Positions 53,995 through 62,577 of a stretch of DNA of 64,000 nucleotides are shown piece by piece. The DNA lies in assembly GCA_964565645.1 (NCBI GenBank), contig CAZMFQ010000002.1, forward strand, positions 62,001-126,000, read 5' to 3'. Origin of the DNA: JAHIQC01 sp964565645 (lineage in GTDB: Bacteria; Actinomycetota; Coriobacteriia; Anaerosomatales; JAHIQC01). The number at the start of each line of letters is the position of its first letter. Position 1 is the first letter of the stretch. The translations under genes were made by a program, and so were the position numbers. The notes under the pieces are model-generated. The model was given only the letters and a program-made list of their open reading frames with translations, did no database searches and was not told where the DNA came from.

Positions 53995-54071
53995 GGGCCC
54001 TCCGAACTCCTCGGCGGAACGGTTCAAGCGGATGCGCGCCCTCGCGCGACGCCCGCTGCGCGTGCAAAACG

Positions 54072-54090
54072 GCCCGGAGCCGTCCCGGGC
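54072..54090 (-). terminator. Attenuator-like hairpin in the asp23-fakA leader
   Basis: On the minus strand GCCCGG and CCGGGC pair around a 7-base loop, followed two bases later by TTTT. It lies directly downstream of the promoter at 54097-54123, so it could end early transcripts. Confidence 0.4.
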
Positions 54091-54096
54091 AGGACA

Positions 54097-54123
54097 AGTA
54101 TAGCCGATTGGGGATCGCTTCAA
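54097..54123 (-). promoter_or_regulatory. Promoter of asp23-fakA-degV-recG
   Basis: On the minus strand TTGAAG is followed after 15 bases by TATACT (16 if the -35 is read as CTTGAA). It is arranged back-to-back with the rpmB promoter on the other strand. Confidence 0.6.
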
Positions 54124-54159
54124 GTCGCAGACCGCGGGCGCAGGAAGCGGTATCCGCGC

Positions 54160-54189
54160 TTGTTGTGGCGCGCGAGGCTGTGGTAGTAT
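54160..54189 (+). promoter_or_regulatory. Promoter of rpmB
   Basis: TTGTTG is followed after 18 bases by TAGTAT. The leader to rpmB is about 65 bases. Confidence 0.65.
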
Positions 54190-54262
54190 CGTCGGGCTTT
54201 GAGCCGAACTGAGACTGGGTCGCCCACCTGCGCCGACCCGTTGGAAGCGAACGGAGATATCG

Positions 54263-54451
54263 ATGTCCAAGGTATGTGCTGTCTGCGGCAAGCATCCCGC
54301 CGCCGGTCGCAACGTGAGCCACTCCCACCGGGTGACCAACCGCATGTTCCGCCCGAACATCCAGAAGGTCACGGCCGTCGTCGAGGGTCACGTCAAGAAG
54401 ATCAACGTCTGCACCAAGTGCATGAAGGCCGGCAAGGTCACCCGCGCGTAA
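54263..54451 (+). CDS. rpmB: 50S ribosomal protein L28
   Basis: The product is 62 residues. SKVCAVCGKHPAAGRNVSHS and NVCTKCMKAGKVTRA give two cysteine pairs, the zinc-binding form. The ATG has GGAG seven bases upstream. It is one of only two plus-strand genes in the window; it is divergent from asp23-fakA and convergent with the HD-GYP gene 28 bases away. Confidence 0.98.
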   Translation: MSKVCAVCGKHPAAGRNVSHSHRVTNRMFRPNIQKVTAVVEGHVKKINVCTKCMKAGKVTRA

Positions 54452-54479
54452 GCACGGAGGCCTCGCCTCGCCTGCGGCC

Positions 54480-56198
54480 CTAGCGGTCGCGCTGTGGAAC
54501 CCGGTCCGCACCCGAATCGAGCAGCCGCACAAGCGCCTGCACGACCAGAGGGTCGAACTGGGTTCCTGCGTTTTCCAGGAGTTCCGCGACGGCGGAGTCT
54601 TGCTCTTTGGCCTTGCGGTAGGGTCGGTCCGAGGTCATGGCCACGAACGCGTCGGCCACTGCGAGGATCCTCGCTCCCACCGGGATGTCCACACCACCCA
54701 CACCGCTGCCGTATCCCATGCCATCGAAACGCTCGTGGTGGTGGAACACGATAGGTGCCACCGACGAGAGTGCGGGTGTGCTGCCAAGGATCTCCGCAGC
54801 GACCTTCGGATGCATCTTGAGCAGGCCACGCTCGACCGTCGTGAGCGGCCCGGGGGTCGCCACACCCGCATCGGCCACCGCAGCCATCCCGATGTCGTGG
54901 AGCAAGGCCGCGAGTTCGAGCGCCTGCTGCTCTTCGGCGGACAGTTCCATCTCGCGGCCGAGGTCGCTCACGAGCGAGACGATGCGCTCGGTGCCGCCGG
55001 TCGCGTAAGGGTCCTTGGTCTCGAGCGCGAGCGCCAGGGCCTTGAGTGTGTCGAAGTACAGTGACTGCGACTGCTCCACTGCACGCGCGTTGCGCAGCGC
55101 GACGGCGGTCTGCCGGCCCAGGATCTCAAGCGCCTCCATGTGGCCGTCGGTGAACGCCGCCGGATACGCGCGGCTTCCCACGTTGAGTACGCCGAGGAGC
55201 CCTTCCTGATCGGCGATCGGCACCGACAGTGCGCAGCGCACGCCATGACGCTGGCCGCGGCCCCGCTTGCCGGGCAGGTCCTCGACAAGCAACGGGCTGC
55301 CCGAGGCCGCGACCCAGCCGGCGATCCCCTCGCCGACCGAGACCGAAGCGTTTCGTACCACGTCGGCCGGCAACCCCTCGGCCTGCGCGATCTGTAGCGT
55401 ACCCGCCGCCTCGTCGAGCAGCATGACGCTGCCGGTCGAGGCGGACGTGAGCGCCATGGCTCGGGCGAGGGCCGCGCTGACGACATCCTCGGGCACAAGC
55501 GTGCGCGACAGATCGCGGGTGGCCTCGAGAAGGACCTTGGTCGCTTTCGTGCGTCCCTCACTGACGTGCAGTACGAGCGCGCAGACGAGCTGCATCCGAA
55601 GGGACGCGGCGACGTGGTTGAGAACCTCCAGGTCGGGCTCGGTGTGGCCGACCATGTCGATCGCCGCCACGCCGCGAAAGCCACCGAAGGAGATCGGAAC
55701 GCCGTAGCGCCAGACGGTCTCCGTGCCGGTGGCGGTGGTCACCCGGGAGATGGCTTCGATGGTCGCGGCACCCTCGGCGAGCGCGCGGGGGATCGAGGCA
55801 TCCAACTCGACAGGGGCCGGAGACGTGCGGATATCGACGGTCTCGACAGCTACCAATCTCAGCGCACCGGCGGACTCGTCATCGACCCACAGATGCGCGG
55901 CCACGGGGACGCCCGCGCTCTTCGCGCCGCCGAGGAGCGCCCTGAGCACGCCCGCGGCGTCGAGGGTCTCGGGCTGTTGGAGTGGCTCGTGCGCCGGCGG
56001 CGAAGGCACCGACGGCACGTGAGCCGCGCGCCGGTCCGGGTCGAAGACCCACGAACCGAGCGCAGCGGCTGCGAGCAGCCCGCCTGCAGCGGCCGGAACC
56101 CCGCTTCTGGTGAAGAACGCCACGGCCCACATCGCCACCGAGGTGAAGACGAGGACCGGCGTGAGCGCGCGTGACACATGACCCCCATACACCGACAT
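54480..56198 (-). CDS. Membrane-linked GAF-GAF-HD-GYP signalling protein
   Basis: The product is 572 residues. One or two hydrophobic stretches at the N-terminus (VLVFTSVAMWAVAFF, AAAGGLLAAAALGSWVF) suggest a membrane anchor. Two GAF-like domains follow (about 105-215 and 225-375; the second has SASTGSVMLLDEAAGTLQIA). The C-terminal 180 residues form an HD-GYP domain: LAALLHDIGMA has the HD pair, and HHHERFDGMGYGSG is in the GYP position, reading GYG. HD-GYP proteins degrade cyclic di-GMP. Whether the altered GYP loop keeps activity is unclear. It starts 8 bases after thiN. Confidence 0.9.
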   Translation of the reverse strand: MSVYGGHVSRALTPVLVFTSVAMWAVAFFTRSGVPAAAGGLLAAAALGSWVFDPDRRAAHVPSVPSPPAHEPLQQPETLDAAGVLRALLGGAKSAGVPVAAHLWVDDESAGALRLVAVETVDIRTSPAPVELDASIPRALAEGAATIEAISRVTTATGTETVWRYGVPISFGGFRGVAAIDMVGHTEPDLEVLNHVAASLRMQLVCALVLHVSEGRTKATKVLLEATRDLSRTLVPEDVVSAALARAMALTSASTGSVMLLDEAAGTLQIAQAEGLPADVVRNASVSVGEGIAGWVAASGSPLLVEDLPGKRGRGQRHGVRCALSVPIADQEGLLGVLNVGSRAYPAAFTDGHMEALEILGRQTAVALRNARAVEQSQSLYFDTLKALALALETKDPYATGGTERIVSLVSDLGREMELSAEEQQALELAALLHDIGMAAVADAGVATPGPLTTVERGLLKMHPKVAAEILGSTPALSSVAPIVFHHHERFDGMGYGSGVGGVDIPVGARILAVADAFVAMTSDRPYRKAKEQDSAVAELLENAGTQFDPLVVQALVRLLDSGADRVPQRDR

Positions 56199-56206
56199 CG
56201 CGAGGA

Positions 56207-56854
56207 TTATACGCCTCTCGCGCCGCGCTCCCCTACGAGCAGCACCAGGAGTGCGCCGTCATGCACCGTGACCTGTGCGGACTCCTCGGCCACCTCGTTG
56301 CTCAGGCCCCTTCGGGACAACGGCTCGAGGCGGACTCGGTGCAGCGGCCAGCGCGCCCCGTCGACGGACGCGACCGTGCCGAGGGGACCTGCCATGAGCG
56401 AGAAGGTCCGGCCCGGAGCCGAAAGCGTGACGGACTCGCGCGCACCGGCGGCGAGCAGCCACGCATCGAACCGCCCCGGCTCAGCGAGCCGGGGCTCGAG
56501 ATCCGCGTGATCGAACAGGCTGCCCAGCACCGCCAGTTCGTGGTCCGCCCGACCGCCCCACGCGGCCAGCACCAACACGTCGCGGTCGCCGCGCTCCCGC
56601 GCCGCGTCCAACGCGAGATCGAGATCGCTCAGATCCTTGTCGGTCGGAGCGAAGATCGACTCGACGCCCGATTCACGCAGGCGCGCCAGGGTGTGGGCGG
56701 ACACTGAATCGGCATCGCCCACGAACAGGTCGGGCAGCCGACCGAGCGCCACGCAAAGGTCAGCGCCGGAATCGGCCGCGATCACGAACCCGGCCGCGTC
56801 GATCGCCAAGGCGTACGCCGGGGAGTCATCCACAGGTGCGCCGGCGACGATCAC
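56207..56854 (-). CDS. thiN: Thiamine pyrophosphokinase
   Basis: This enzyme converts thiamine to thiamine diphosphate. The product is 215 residues from GTG 56854, overlapping the thiT stop (GTGA). Blocks seen are FVIAADSGADLCVALGRLPD, LFVGDADSV, TDKDLSDLDLALDAA and WGGRADHELAVL. With thiT upstream and a TPP riboswitch in front, it completes a thiamine salvage unit. Confidence 0.95.
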   Translation of the reverse strand: MIVAGAPVDDSPAYALAIDAAGFVIAADSGADLCVALGRLPDLFVGDADSVSAHTLARLRESGVESIFAPTDKDLSDLDLALDAARERGDRDVLVLAAWGGRADHELAVLGSLFDHADLEPRLAEPGRFDAWLLAAGARESVTLSAPGRTFSLMAGPLGTVASVDGARWPLHRVRLEPLSRRGLSNEVAEESAQVTVHDGALLVLLVGERGARGV

Positions 56855-57441
56855 CGTGCCCACAGAACGCCCTCCGCATCTCTCACCGGGACCGCGCGCT
56901 CGAGCGCCGGGAGCACGACAAGCGCAGCGGCCGCACACAGCGCGAACGACGGGAGAAGGTAGGTAGCCTGATAGATGAGCGAGTACAGCCAGACCGGCTG
57001 GCCCGCGGGCGCATATTCGCCGAAGAAGACCACACCGGACAGCCAGTGCGCGGCGAAGCGCCCCACCGCACCCAAAGCGATGCCTCCGGCCAGTACGGCG
57101 TTGGCGCGAACCGGCCCCGCGCTGTGACGCCAGATGCCGCCCACCAGTCCGCTGAAGCCGACGAGCCCGTAGGCGACCGGGTAGTCGAGCAGGAACTGGA
57201 GCGGATGCACGATGTAGGGGTCCAGCAGTGCGTCGAGGCATCCGTAGAGCGTCGCCGCGACGAGCCCGGGGCCGACGCCGCGCCGCAGCGCCACCACAAG
57301 AAGCGGCAGCATGTTCAGTGAGACAGTCCCTCCCGCGAAGTTGAACGGGAGCTGGATGCGGAACATCGGAAGATTGAGCACCGCGGCCAGCGCGATGGCG
57401 AGTGCTATCTCGGTCAGGACGAGTGTTCTTTGGCGGGTCAT
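56851..57441 (-). CDS. thiT: Thiamine ECF transporter S component ThiT
   Basis: The product is 196 residues from ATG 57441, with about six membrane helices. LTEIALAIALAAVLN, FNFAGGTVSLNMLPLLVVAL and IYQATYLLPSF follow the ThiT plan. It captures thiamine outside and works with shared energy-coupling proteins not coded here. The ribosome site CGGAG can pair with an upstream CCGGTC. The TPP riboswitch in the leader supports the substrate. Confidence 0.93.
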   Translation of the reverse strand: MTRQRTLVLTEIALAIALAAVLNLPMFRIQLPFNFAGGTVSLNMLPLLVVALRRGVGPGLVAATLYGCLDALLDPYIVHPLQFLLDYPVAYGLVGFSGLVGGIWRHSAGPVRANAVLAGGIALGAVGRFAAHWLSGVVFFGEYAPAGQPVWLYSLIYQATYLLPSFALCAAAALVVLPALERAVPVRDAEGVLWAR

Positions 57442-57514
57442 CGCATCTCCGGTCGTGTCGCAGTGGTACCGGACCGGGAAGAGAGCCACGAGACGCGGCG
57501 ACAACCGAGCGGTC

Positions 57515-57606
57515 ACCGTGATGCGCACCCCGCATTATCGGGGCCGTCGTGTCGGTCGCGGGTCCACCCGCCTCTCAGCCGCCTTGCCGGCAGCTCCCGA
57601 TACGGT
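57515..57606 (-). promoter_or_regulatory. TPP riboswitch controlling thiT-thiN
   Basis: On the minus strand the element starts with ACCGT and ends with its complement ACGGT (stem P1). Inside are GGCTGAGA, the conserved thi-box core, then GACCCG, and CCCCGATAATGCGGGG matching the conserved GATAATGC arm. Between it and thiT (57442-57514) CCGGTC can pair with GACCGG, hiding the CGGAG ribosome site. So control is probably of translation initiation: TPP off, no TPP on. Confidence 0.9.
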
Positions 57607-57662
57607 ATTCGATTGCGCCCATCGTCGCACGCGGCGAACGGCGGGCGCAAGCGCCGCACGCG

Positions 57663-58700
57663 CTACTGCATCTTGCGGAGGTACGGATACGGGTTGACCG
57701 CGCCACCTCCGCCGGGGTGTATCTCGAAGTGCAGGTGAGGCGCACCACCCGATGCGTTGCCGGTCGAGCCCACATATCCGATGACCTGTCCCGCCTTGAC
57801 GCGACCGCTCCTGACCTTCCAGCCGTTGAGGTGTGCGTAGTAGAACTTCCAGCCGTTATCCGCGGTCAGCCATATCGTCTTGCCGCCGAGCCCGGAGTTC
57901 TTGGACGTGACCGTGCCTGACAGCACCGCGACACACGGTGTGCCTGTGGGCGCCATGATGTCGGTGCCCTGGTGCCGGCGCCGGCCGCCTGAGCGTGAGG
58001 CGCCCCAGGTGTTGCTGTAGTAGTTGACGCCCTGGACCGGGAACACCATGCCATTGGGGCCGGCGGGCGCGTACGACGACGAACCGCCCGACGATCCGCG
58101 GCGGGCCGCGTCCAGTTTGGCCTTGACCTTGTCGTACTCGGCCTTCTTGGACTTCATCCGCTTCTGGAGCGCATCGCGCTCCTTCTTGAGCGACGATGCG
58201 GCGGCCGCGCGGTCCGCACGCTCCTTCTCGAGAGCGGTGCGCTGGGCGGATAGCTCGGCTTCGAGGTCCTCGACCTTCTGGATGGCGTCGGCATCCGCCT
58301 GATTGATCCGGCGGACGAACTCCAGGCGCGTGACCATCTCTTCGAAACTCTCCGCGCCGAGAACGACGCTCAGATAGTCGACCCCGTCGCTGCGATACAT
58401 CCCCGCAACCCGGCCGGCGAGCAAGGCACGCGCTGCAACGAGTTCCTCTTCCGCAGCGGCGATCTTGGTGTCGATCTTCTCGATGCGGGACTCGGTCTCA
58501 TCGAGCTTCCAGAAGGCCTTGTCATATGCGGCACCGGCCTTGCGATACTCGGACTGGACCGCCGCCAACTGCTCCTGCAGCTTCTCAGCGCTGGTCTTCG
58601 CGCCGAGCGCTTCGGTGGGAACGCCCGCGAACAGCGCTACGACGAGCAGCGCGGTCAGCCACCCTCGAAGGTGTCCAGGACGTGTCTTGGGCATGCTCAT
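57663..58700 (-). CDS. Secreted M23 peptidase with coiled coil (EnvC/MepM-like)
   Basis: The product is 345 residues from ATG 58700. A signal peptide (LTALLVVALFAGVPTEALG) is followed by a long coiled coil to about residue 195. The C-terminal M23 (LytM) domain has zinc ligands in RRHQGTDIMAPTGTP and APHLHFEIHPGGG. The ligands are intact, so this can be an active peptidoglycan endopeptidase at the cell surface. It lies between the PASTA protein gene and thiT. The 220 bases before thiT hold the TPP riboswitch. Confidence 0.93.
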   Translation of the reverse strand: MSMPKTRPGHLRGWLTALLVVALFAGVPTEALGAKTSAEKLQEQLAAVQSEYRKAGAAYDKAFWKLDETESRIEKIDTKIAAAEEELVAARALLAGRVAGMYRSDGVDYLSVVLGAESFEEMVTRLEFVRRINQADADAIQKVEDLEAELSAQRTALEKERADRAAAASSLKKERDALQKRMKSKKAEYDKVKAKLDAARRGSSGGSSSYAPAGPNGMVFPVQGVNYYSNTWGASRSGGRRRHQGTDIMAPTGTPCVAVLSGTVTSKNSGLGGKTIWLTADNGWKFYYAHLNGWKVRSGRVKAGQVIGYVGSTGNASGGAPHLHFEIHPGGGGAVNPYPYLRKMQ

Positions 58701-58733
58701 GCGCACGATTCTACGCGCCCCCAACCGTCGCGG

Positions 58734-59819
58734 CTACTTGGCTCCCAGTCGCTCCCCGATGGCCTTGTACACGGCCCGTGCCACCGTGTCGAACCAGATC
58801 GGGTCGGCGAAGTCGCTCGCATCGCTCTTTGAAGCGGCTGAACCGAGCCGCACCCGGACTCCGGGCGAGTTCGGCGCGGACGAGAGGATCTCGTCGCTCG
58901 CGATGGTGTCTTTGGCGGCGGACTTCCCCGCTTTGGCGAGCTGATTGGCGATCTCATCGGCAAGCGCGTTGGACGCAGCCGCCGATGGCAGCGGCTTGCC
59001 GGGAGTCGAGAGCGTGAGGACGGCAAGGCCCGGTGCGCCCGTCGCGGCGACATCGAGGCCCACTATCGCTGAGACGGAGCCCGTGATCTCGGTGGACGGC
59101 TGCGCGGGAACGGAGCCGGTGGCTGTCGCGGAGCGTGTGACGATCACGGTGGCGCCGGAAGCCTCCAGAAGCGACCTCAGGCGGCGTGCGACCTCCATCG
59201 TCGCATCCTTGGCTCCGGCCGGGACCGCAGTCGGATCGATCGCGACCACCGTGCCCGAGAGTTTGTAGGGAAGCAGCGCGTCGGACGCGTCGCCCTTCTT
59301 GGCCACGGTGAGCCTGACCATGTCCGAGCTGCGCAGTCTCGCACCGGGCGAAGGGTTGCTCGAGATGACCGTGTTCTCGGGCGCATCGGATTCCACCTCG
59401 TCGACGCGTACCGTGAGCCCGCGCTCCTCGAGCTGGACCCGCGCGATGCGCACAGACAGGCCGATCACATCGGGCATCGAGAACTCCTCGGTGCCTGCCG
59501 AGACGACCAGCCGGACGGCCTCGCCCTCCTTGAGGCTCTCCCCCGCGGCCGGGCTCTGGTCGAGGACCGTGCCCGCCTCGGAGGCGTCGAACGGCCGCTC
59601 GGAGACTTCGAGTGTCAGCCCCGCCTGCGCGAGCCGTACCTCGGCGACGGCCTCGTCCACACCGACGACATCGGGCACCACGACCTCGGCGCGCACGCCG
59701 AGCCACAGTGTCAGCCCGACCACGAGAACAAGCACGGCCACGACCCCGGCCGCTGTGGGCAACACCCACGTCGGCACGTAGGGAGGACGTTCCGGCCGTT
59801 CGCGATCGATCATCGTCAC
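58734..59819 (-). CDS. Membrane-anchored PASTA protein with an amidase-3-like domain lacking the zinc-site motif
   Basis: I start it at the GTG at 59819, which has GAGAGG six bases upstream; ATG 59813 is an alternative. The product is 361 residues. One membrane helix (GVVAVLVLVVGLTLWLGV) is followed by two PASTA domains (VVVPDVVGVDEAVAEVRLAQ; FSMPDVIGLSVRIARVQLEE). A third region, from about residue 195, resembles MurNAc-L-alanine amidase (VVAIDPTAVPAG, then MEVARRLRSLLEASGATVIV), but the usual DPGHGG zinc motif reads DPTAVPAG. It is probably a non-catalytic peptidoglycan-binding protein, perhaps a partner of the M23 peptidase next door. Confidence 0.8.
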   Translation of the reverse strand: MTMIDRERPERPPYVPTWVLPTAAGVVAVLVLVVGLTLWLGVRAEVVVPDVVGVDEAVAEVRLAQAGLTLEVSERPFDASEAGTVLDQSPAAGESLKEGEAVRLVVSAGTEEFSMPDVIGLSVRIARVQLEERGLTVRVDEVESDAPENTVISSNPSPGARLRSSDMVRLTVAKKGDASDALLPYKLSGTVVAIDPTAVPAGAKDATMEVARRLRSLLEASGATVIVTRSATATGSVPAQPSTEITGSVSAIVGLDVAATGAPGLAVLTLSTPGKPLPSAAASNALADEIANQLAKAGKSAAKDTIASDEILSSAPNSPGVRVRLGSAASKSDASDFADPIWFDTVARAVYKAIGERLGAK

Positions 59820-59843
59820 AATCTGCCTCTCGATACGTTCGAC

Positions 59844-59873
59844 TTGCGCCTCGGCACCTGGCCGAAGTATCCT
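59844..59873 (+). promoter_or_regulatory. Promoter of the FmdB-type gene
   Basis: TTGCGC is followed after 18 bases by TATCCT. It lies in the 101-base gap between the divergent PASTA and FmdB-type genes. Confidence 0.55.
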
Positions 59874-59881
59874 CCACCCTT

Positions 59882-59900
59882 GCGCGACCCCCGGTCGCGC
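59882..59900 (+). other. Hairpin in the FmdB-type gene leader
   Basis: GCGCGACC and GGTCGCGC pair perfectly around a CCC loop between the promoter and the ribosome site (GAGAGGAG). It may stabilise the message or bind a regulator. Confidence 0.4.
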
Positions 59901-59920
59901 GTGTGAGAGGAGCAACGCGA

Positions 59921-60205
59921 ATGCCAGCATACGACTACCGATGCACTGCGTGCGACACCGTGTTCGAGGTGACACGCAAGGCGGGTTCGACCGCCGAGGA
60001 GTCCTGCCCCGAGTGCGGCGGGCCCACGAAGCGCTTGTTCAGCCCCGTCGGTGTGGTGTTCAAAGGCTCCGGGTTCCACAACACCGATTACAAGTCACGG
60101 CCCAAAGAGACCGCGTCCGACTCCTCGGCCAAACCCGCCCCCTGCGGGGCGGAGAAGTCCTCGGACCCGGCGTGCGCAAGCTGCCCTGCCGCGAAGAGCG
60201 AGTAG
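59921..60205 (+). CDS. FmdB-type zinc-ribbon protein with a cysteine-containing tail
   Basis: The product is 94 residues. The FmdB-type ribbon is MPAYDYRCTACDTVFEVTRK with C8, C11 and then C29, C32. The conserved FSPVGVVFKGSGFHNTDYKS follows. The tail has three further cysteines (C75, C85, C88). These proteins are regarded as small regulators of unknown specificity. It is the second plus-strand gene and is convergent with glpX. Confidence 0.92.
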   Translation: MPAYDYRCTACDTVFEVTRKAGSTAEESCPECGGPTKRLFSPVGVVFKGSGFHNTDYKSRPKETASDSSAKPAPCGAEKSSDPACASCPAAKSE

Positions 60206-60230
60206 CGGCTCCCGCACGCTCAGGACCGCT

Positions 60231-61196
60231 CTAGTCCATCCGCACCCAGAACTTCTCCGTGCCCGTGCGGAACACCGTCTCGATGAAGCGCACGGTGCCG
60301 GTCTTGTTGTCCATCGCGATCGAATGCGTGCGCGCGCCCTGCCCGAAGTACTTCACGCCGCGCAGCATCTCGCCGTCGGTCACGCCTGTCGCGATGAACG
60401 CCGCATCGTCGGTGTTCACGAGGCAGTCCATGGTGAGCACGTCATCGATGTTGCAGGTGCCCATGTCCACGGCACGCAGGCGCTCCTCGGGTGAACGCCA
60501 CTCGAAGCGACCCATGAAGCAGCCGCCGATACACTTCATGGCGGCGCACGCCAGAACGCCCTCGGGGGCGGCGCCGGTACCGAGGTACAAATGGATGCCG
60601 GTGCCTTCGATGGCAGTCGCGACCGCGCCGAAGACGTCGCCGTCGCTGATGAGCCTGATGCGCGCCCCGGCCTGACGGACCTCGGCGATCAGATCGATGT
60701 GACGGTCGCGATCGAGGATGCAGACCACGAGGTCCTCGACGTCGCGTCCGAGCGCCTTGGCGACCGCGCGCACGTTCTCGGTCGGCGTCGCATCGATATG
60801 CACGACCTCGGCGGCGTCCGGGCCGACGGCGATCTTCTTCATGTAGGTATCGGGAGCATGGAGCAGCGTGCCCTTGGGGCCGAACGCGAGGACCGCGAGG
60901 CTGTTGGACTGCCCGTACGCCGTGAGGTTCGTGCCCTCGAGAGGATCGACGGCGATGTCGATCTCCTCGCCGCCACGCCCGACCTTCTCGCCTATGTAGA
61001 GCATGGGGGCCTCGTCACGCTCGCCCTCACCGATGACGATGGTGCCGGAGATGTCGATCTCGTCGAAAGCCTTACGCATCGCTTCGACGGCTGCGCCGTC
61101 CGCGGCATGCTTGTCGCCCTTGCCCATCCAGCGTGCAGCGGACAAAGCGGCGGCCTCGGTGACCTCGATCATCTCGACGATCCTGGTGTTGCGCAT
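60231..61196 (-). CDS. glpX: Fructose-1,6-bisphosphatase class II
   Basis: This enzyme makes fructose 6-phosphate for gluconeogenesis. The product is 321 residues. GKGDKHAADGAAVEAMR, IVIGEGERDEAPMLYIGEKV and IDIAVDPLEGTNL are the metal and substrate blocks, and GTGAAPEGVLACAAMKCIGG is a later signature. The ATG has GAGGAGGG four bases upstream. It follows rsmB by 13 bases. Confidence 0.96.
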   Translation of the reverse strand: MRNTRIVEMIEVTEAAALSAARWMGKGDKHAADGAAVEAMRKAFDEIDISGTIVIGEGERDEAPMLYIGEKVGRGGEEIDIAVDPLEGTNLTAYGQSNSLAVLAFGPKGTLLHAPDTYMKKIAVGPDAAEVVHIDATPTENVRAVAKALGRDVEDLVVCILDRDRHIDLIAEVRQAGARIRLISDGDVFGAVATAIEGTGIHLYLGTGAAPEGVLACAAMKCIGGCFMGRFEWRSPEERLRAVDMGTCNIDDVLTMDCLVNTDDAAFIATGVTDGEMLRGVKYFGQGARTHSIAMDNKTGTVRFIETVFRTGTEKFWVRMD

Positions 61197-61209
61197 GCGT
61201 CCCTCCTCG

Positions 61210-62577
61210 TCACTGCGCCGTGCGGCGCCTCATCACAGCAGCGAAATGCCCGTCGGGACCTCCCGGCTCGGGCACGGACTGGAACCACCCCTCGACGCTC
61301 ACGAAACGCTCGAACGCCGTGTCGACGTACTCGCGTACGTCGACCATCTCAAACTGCGCGCCCCCCTCTCCGCCAAGGAACCACGAGACGATCCCCGCGT
61401 TCTCGACGGTCAGGATGCTGCAGGTGGAGTACACCATGAAACCGCCCGGGCGAACAAGGCGCGAACACGCCGAGATCAGGCGTCGCTGCAGCTCTGAAAT
61501 GGGTTCGAGATCGCACGGTGAGAGGCGCCATCGTTTCTCGGGATGACGGCGTATCGTCCCGGTGCCGCTGCACGGCGCGTCGAGCAGCACGACGTCGGCA
61601 GGTGCCTGCACGGCCTCGTCAAGGGCGGCGGGATCGGTGGCGTCGACCGCCATCCCGACGACCCCCGGAACGGAGAGCGTCTCCATACGTGCGACAAGCG
61701 TCTCGATCTTCCAGCCGAACAGGTCGAGAGCCGTCACATCCGCCTGCGACCCGCGCCTGTGCGCATCCCCCGCGATGAGCGCGCTCTTGGTGCCGCGTCC
61801 GGCGCCCACATCGACCACCGTCCGCGCGCCGAGCGCGGTCGGCAGCGAGGCGACGAGCTGCGCTGACGCGTCGCAGACGAGCGCGTGACCCTCTTCGAGC
61901 ACCGCCGAGGAGAGGACTGCCCTCGGCGCGTCACACGAGAAGCATCCCGGCGGGGCCGCCGCATGGGCGCCGGCGCCGGCCGCTGCGAGTTCCTCGGCCA
62001 GCTCGTCGTCGCTTGCGCGGAACGGGTTGGCCGCCAGGTAGAACGGCGCGGGCTCGCTACAGGCGCGCATGAAGGCGGCTGCACGCTCGTCGCCCAGTTC
62101 CTGCGAGAGGTACCCCGCCATCTCGGCCGGGAACCCCGTGAGCCGGGCCAGGGCTGTCCTATCGCTGTCCGGATCACCCCACGGGAACTCGGGTGCCCGC
62201 TCTGCGACACGCCTGAGCAGGGCGTTGGCGAAGCCGGCGGCGTGGGGGTCTTTGGCGCGTACCATCTCCACACCCTGATCGACCGCCACGGCCGAAGGCG
62301 TTCCGAGCCACAGCAGCTCGTACGCGGCTATTCGCAGCGCGTTCATCACGCGCGGACGGATGCGTCCGGGGCGGTCGGCGAGTTGCAGCACCACCGCGTC
62401 GATGGTCGCGAGCATCTCGATCGTGCCGTAGCTCAGGCGGGTGGCGAAGGCGACGTCCCGCTCGCCCAGTGTGCGGGCTTTGAGCGCCGTGTCGAGGACC
62501 TCTGGCACCCACGCGCCGTCGCGCGTCACACGGGTGACGACCTCGTAGGCGACCGCGCGAGCGGCGGTCACGCTCAT
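61210..62577 (-). CDS. rsmB: 16S rRNA (cytosine-967-C5)-methyltransferase
   Basis: The product is 455 residues from ATG 62577, overlapping the fmt stop (ATGA). An N-terminal NusB-like domain (RAVAYEVVTRVTRDGAW) precedes the methyltransferase. VVDVGAGRGTKSALIAG is the SAM site, and the two catalytic cysteines lie in LLDAPCSGTGTIRRHP and VYSTCSILTVENAG. The def-fmt-rsmB order is standard. Confidence 0.96.
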   Translation of the reverse strand: MSVTAARAVAYEVVTRVTRDGAWVPEVLDTALKARTLGERDVAFATRLSYGTIEMLATIDAVVLQLADRPGRIRPRVMNALRIAAYELLWLGTPSAVAVDQGVEMVRAKDPHAAGFANALLRRVAERAPEFPWGDPDSDRTALARLTGFPAEMAGYLSQELGDERAAAFMRACSEPAPFYLAANPFRASDDELAEELAAAGAGAHAAAPPGCFSCDAPRAVLSSAVLEEGHALVCDASAQLVASLPTALGARTVVDVGAGRGTKSALIAGDAHRRGSQADVTALDLFGWKIETLVARMETLSVPGVVGMAVDATDPAALDEAVQAPADVVLLDAPCSGTGTIRRHPEKRWRLSPCDLEPISELQRRLISACSRLVRPGGFMVYSTCSILTVENAGIVSWFLGGEGGAQFEMVDVREYVDTAFERFVSVEGWFQSVPEPGGPDGHFAAVMRRRTAQ

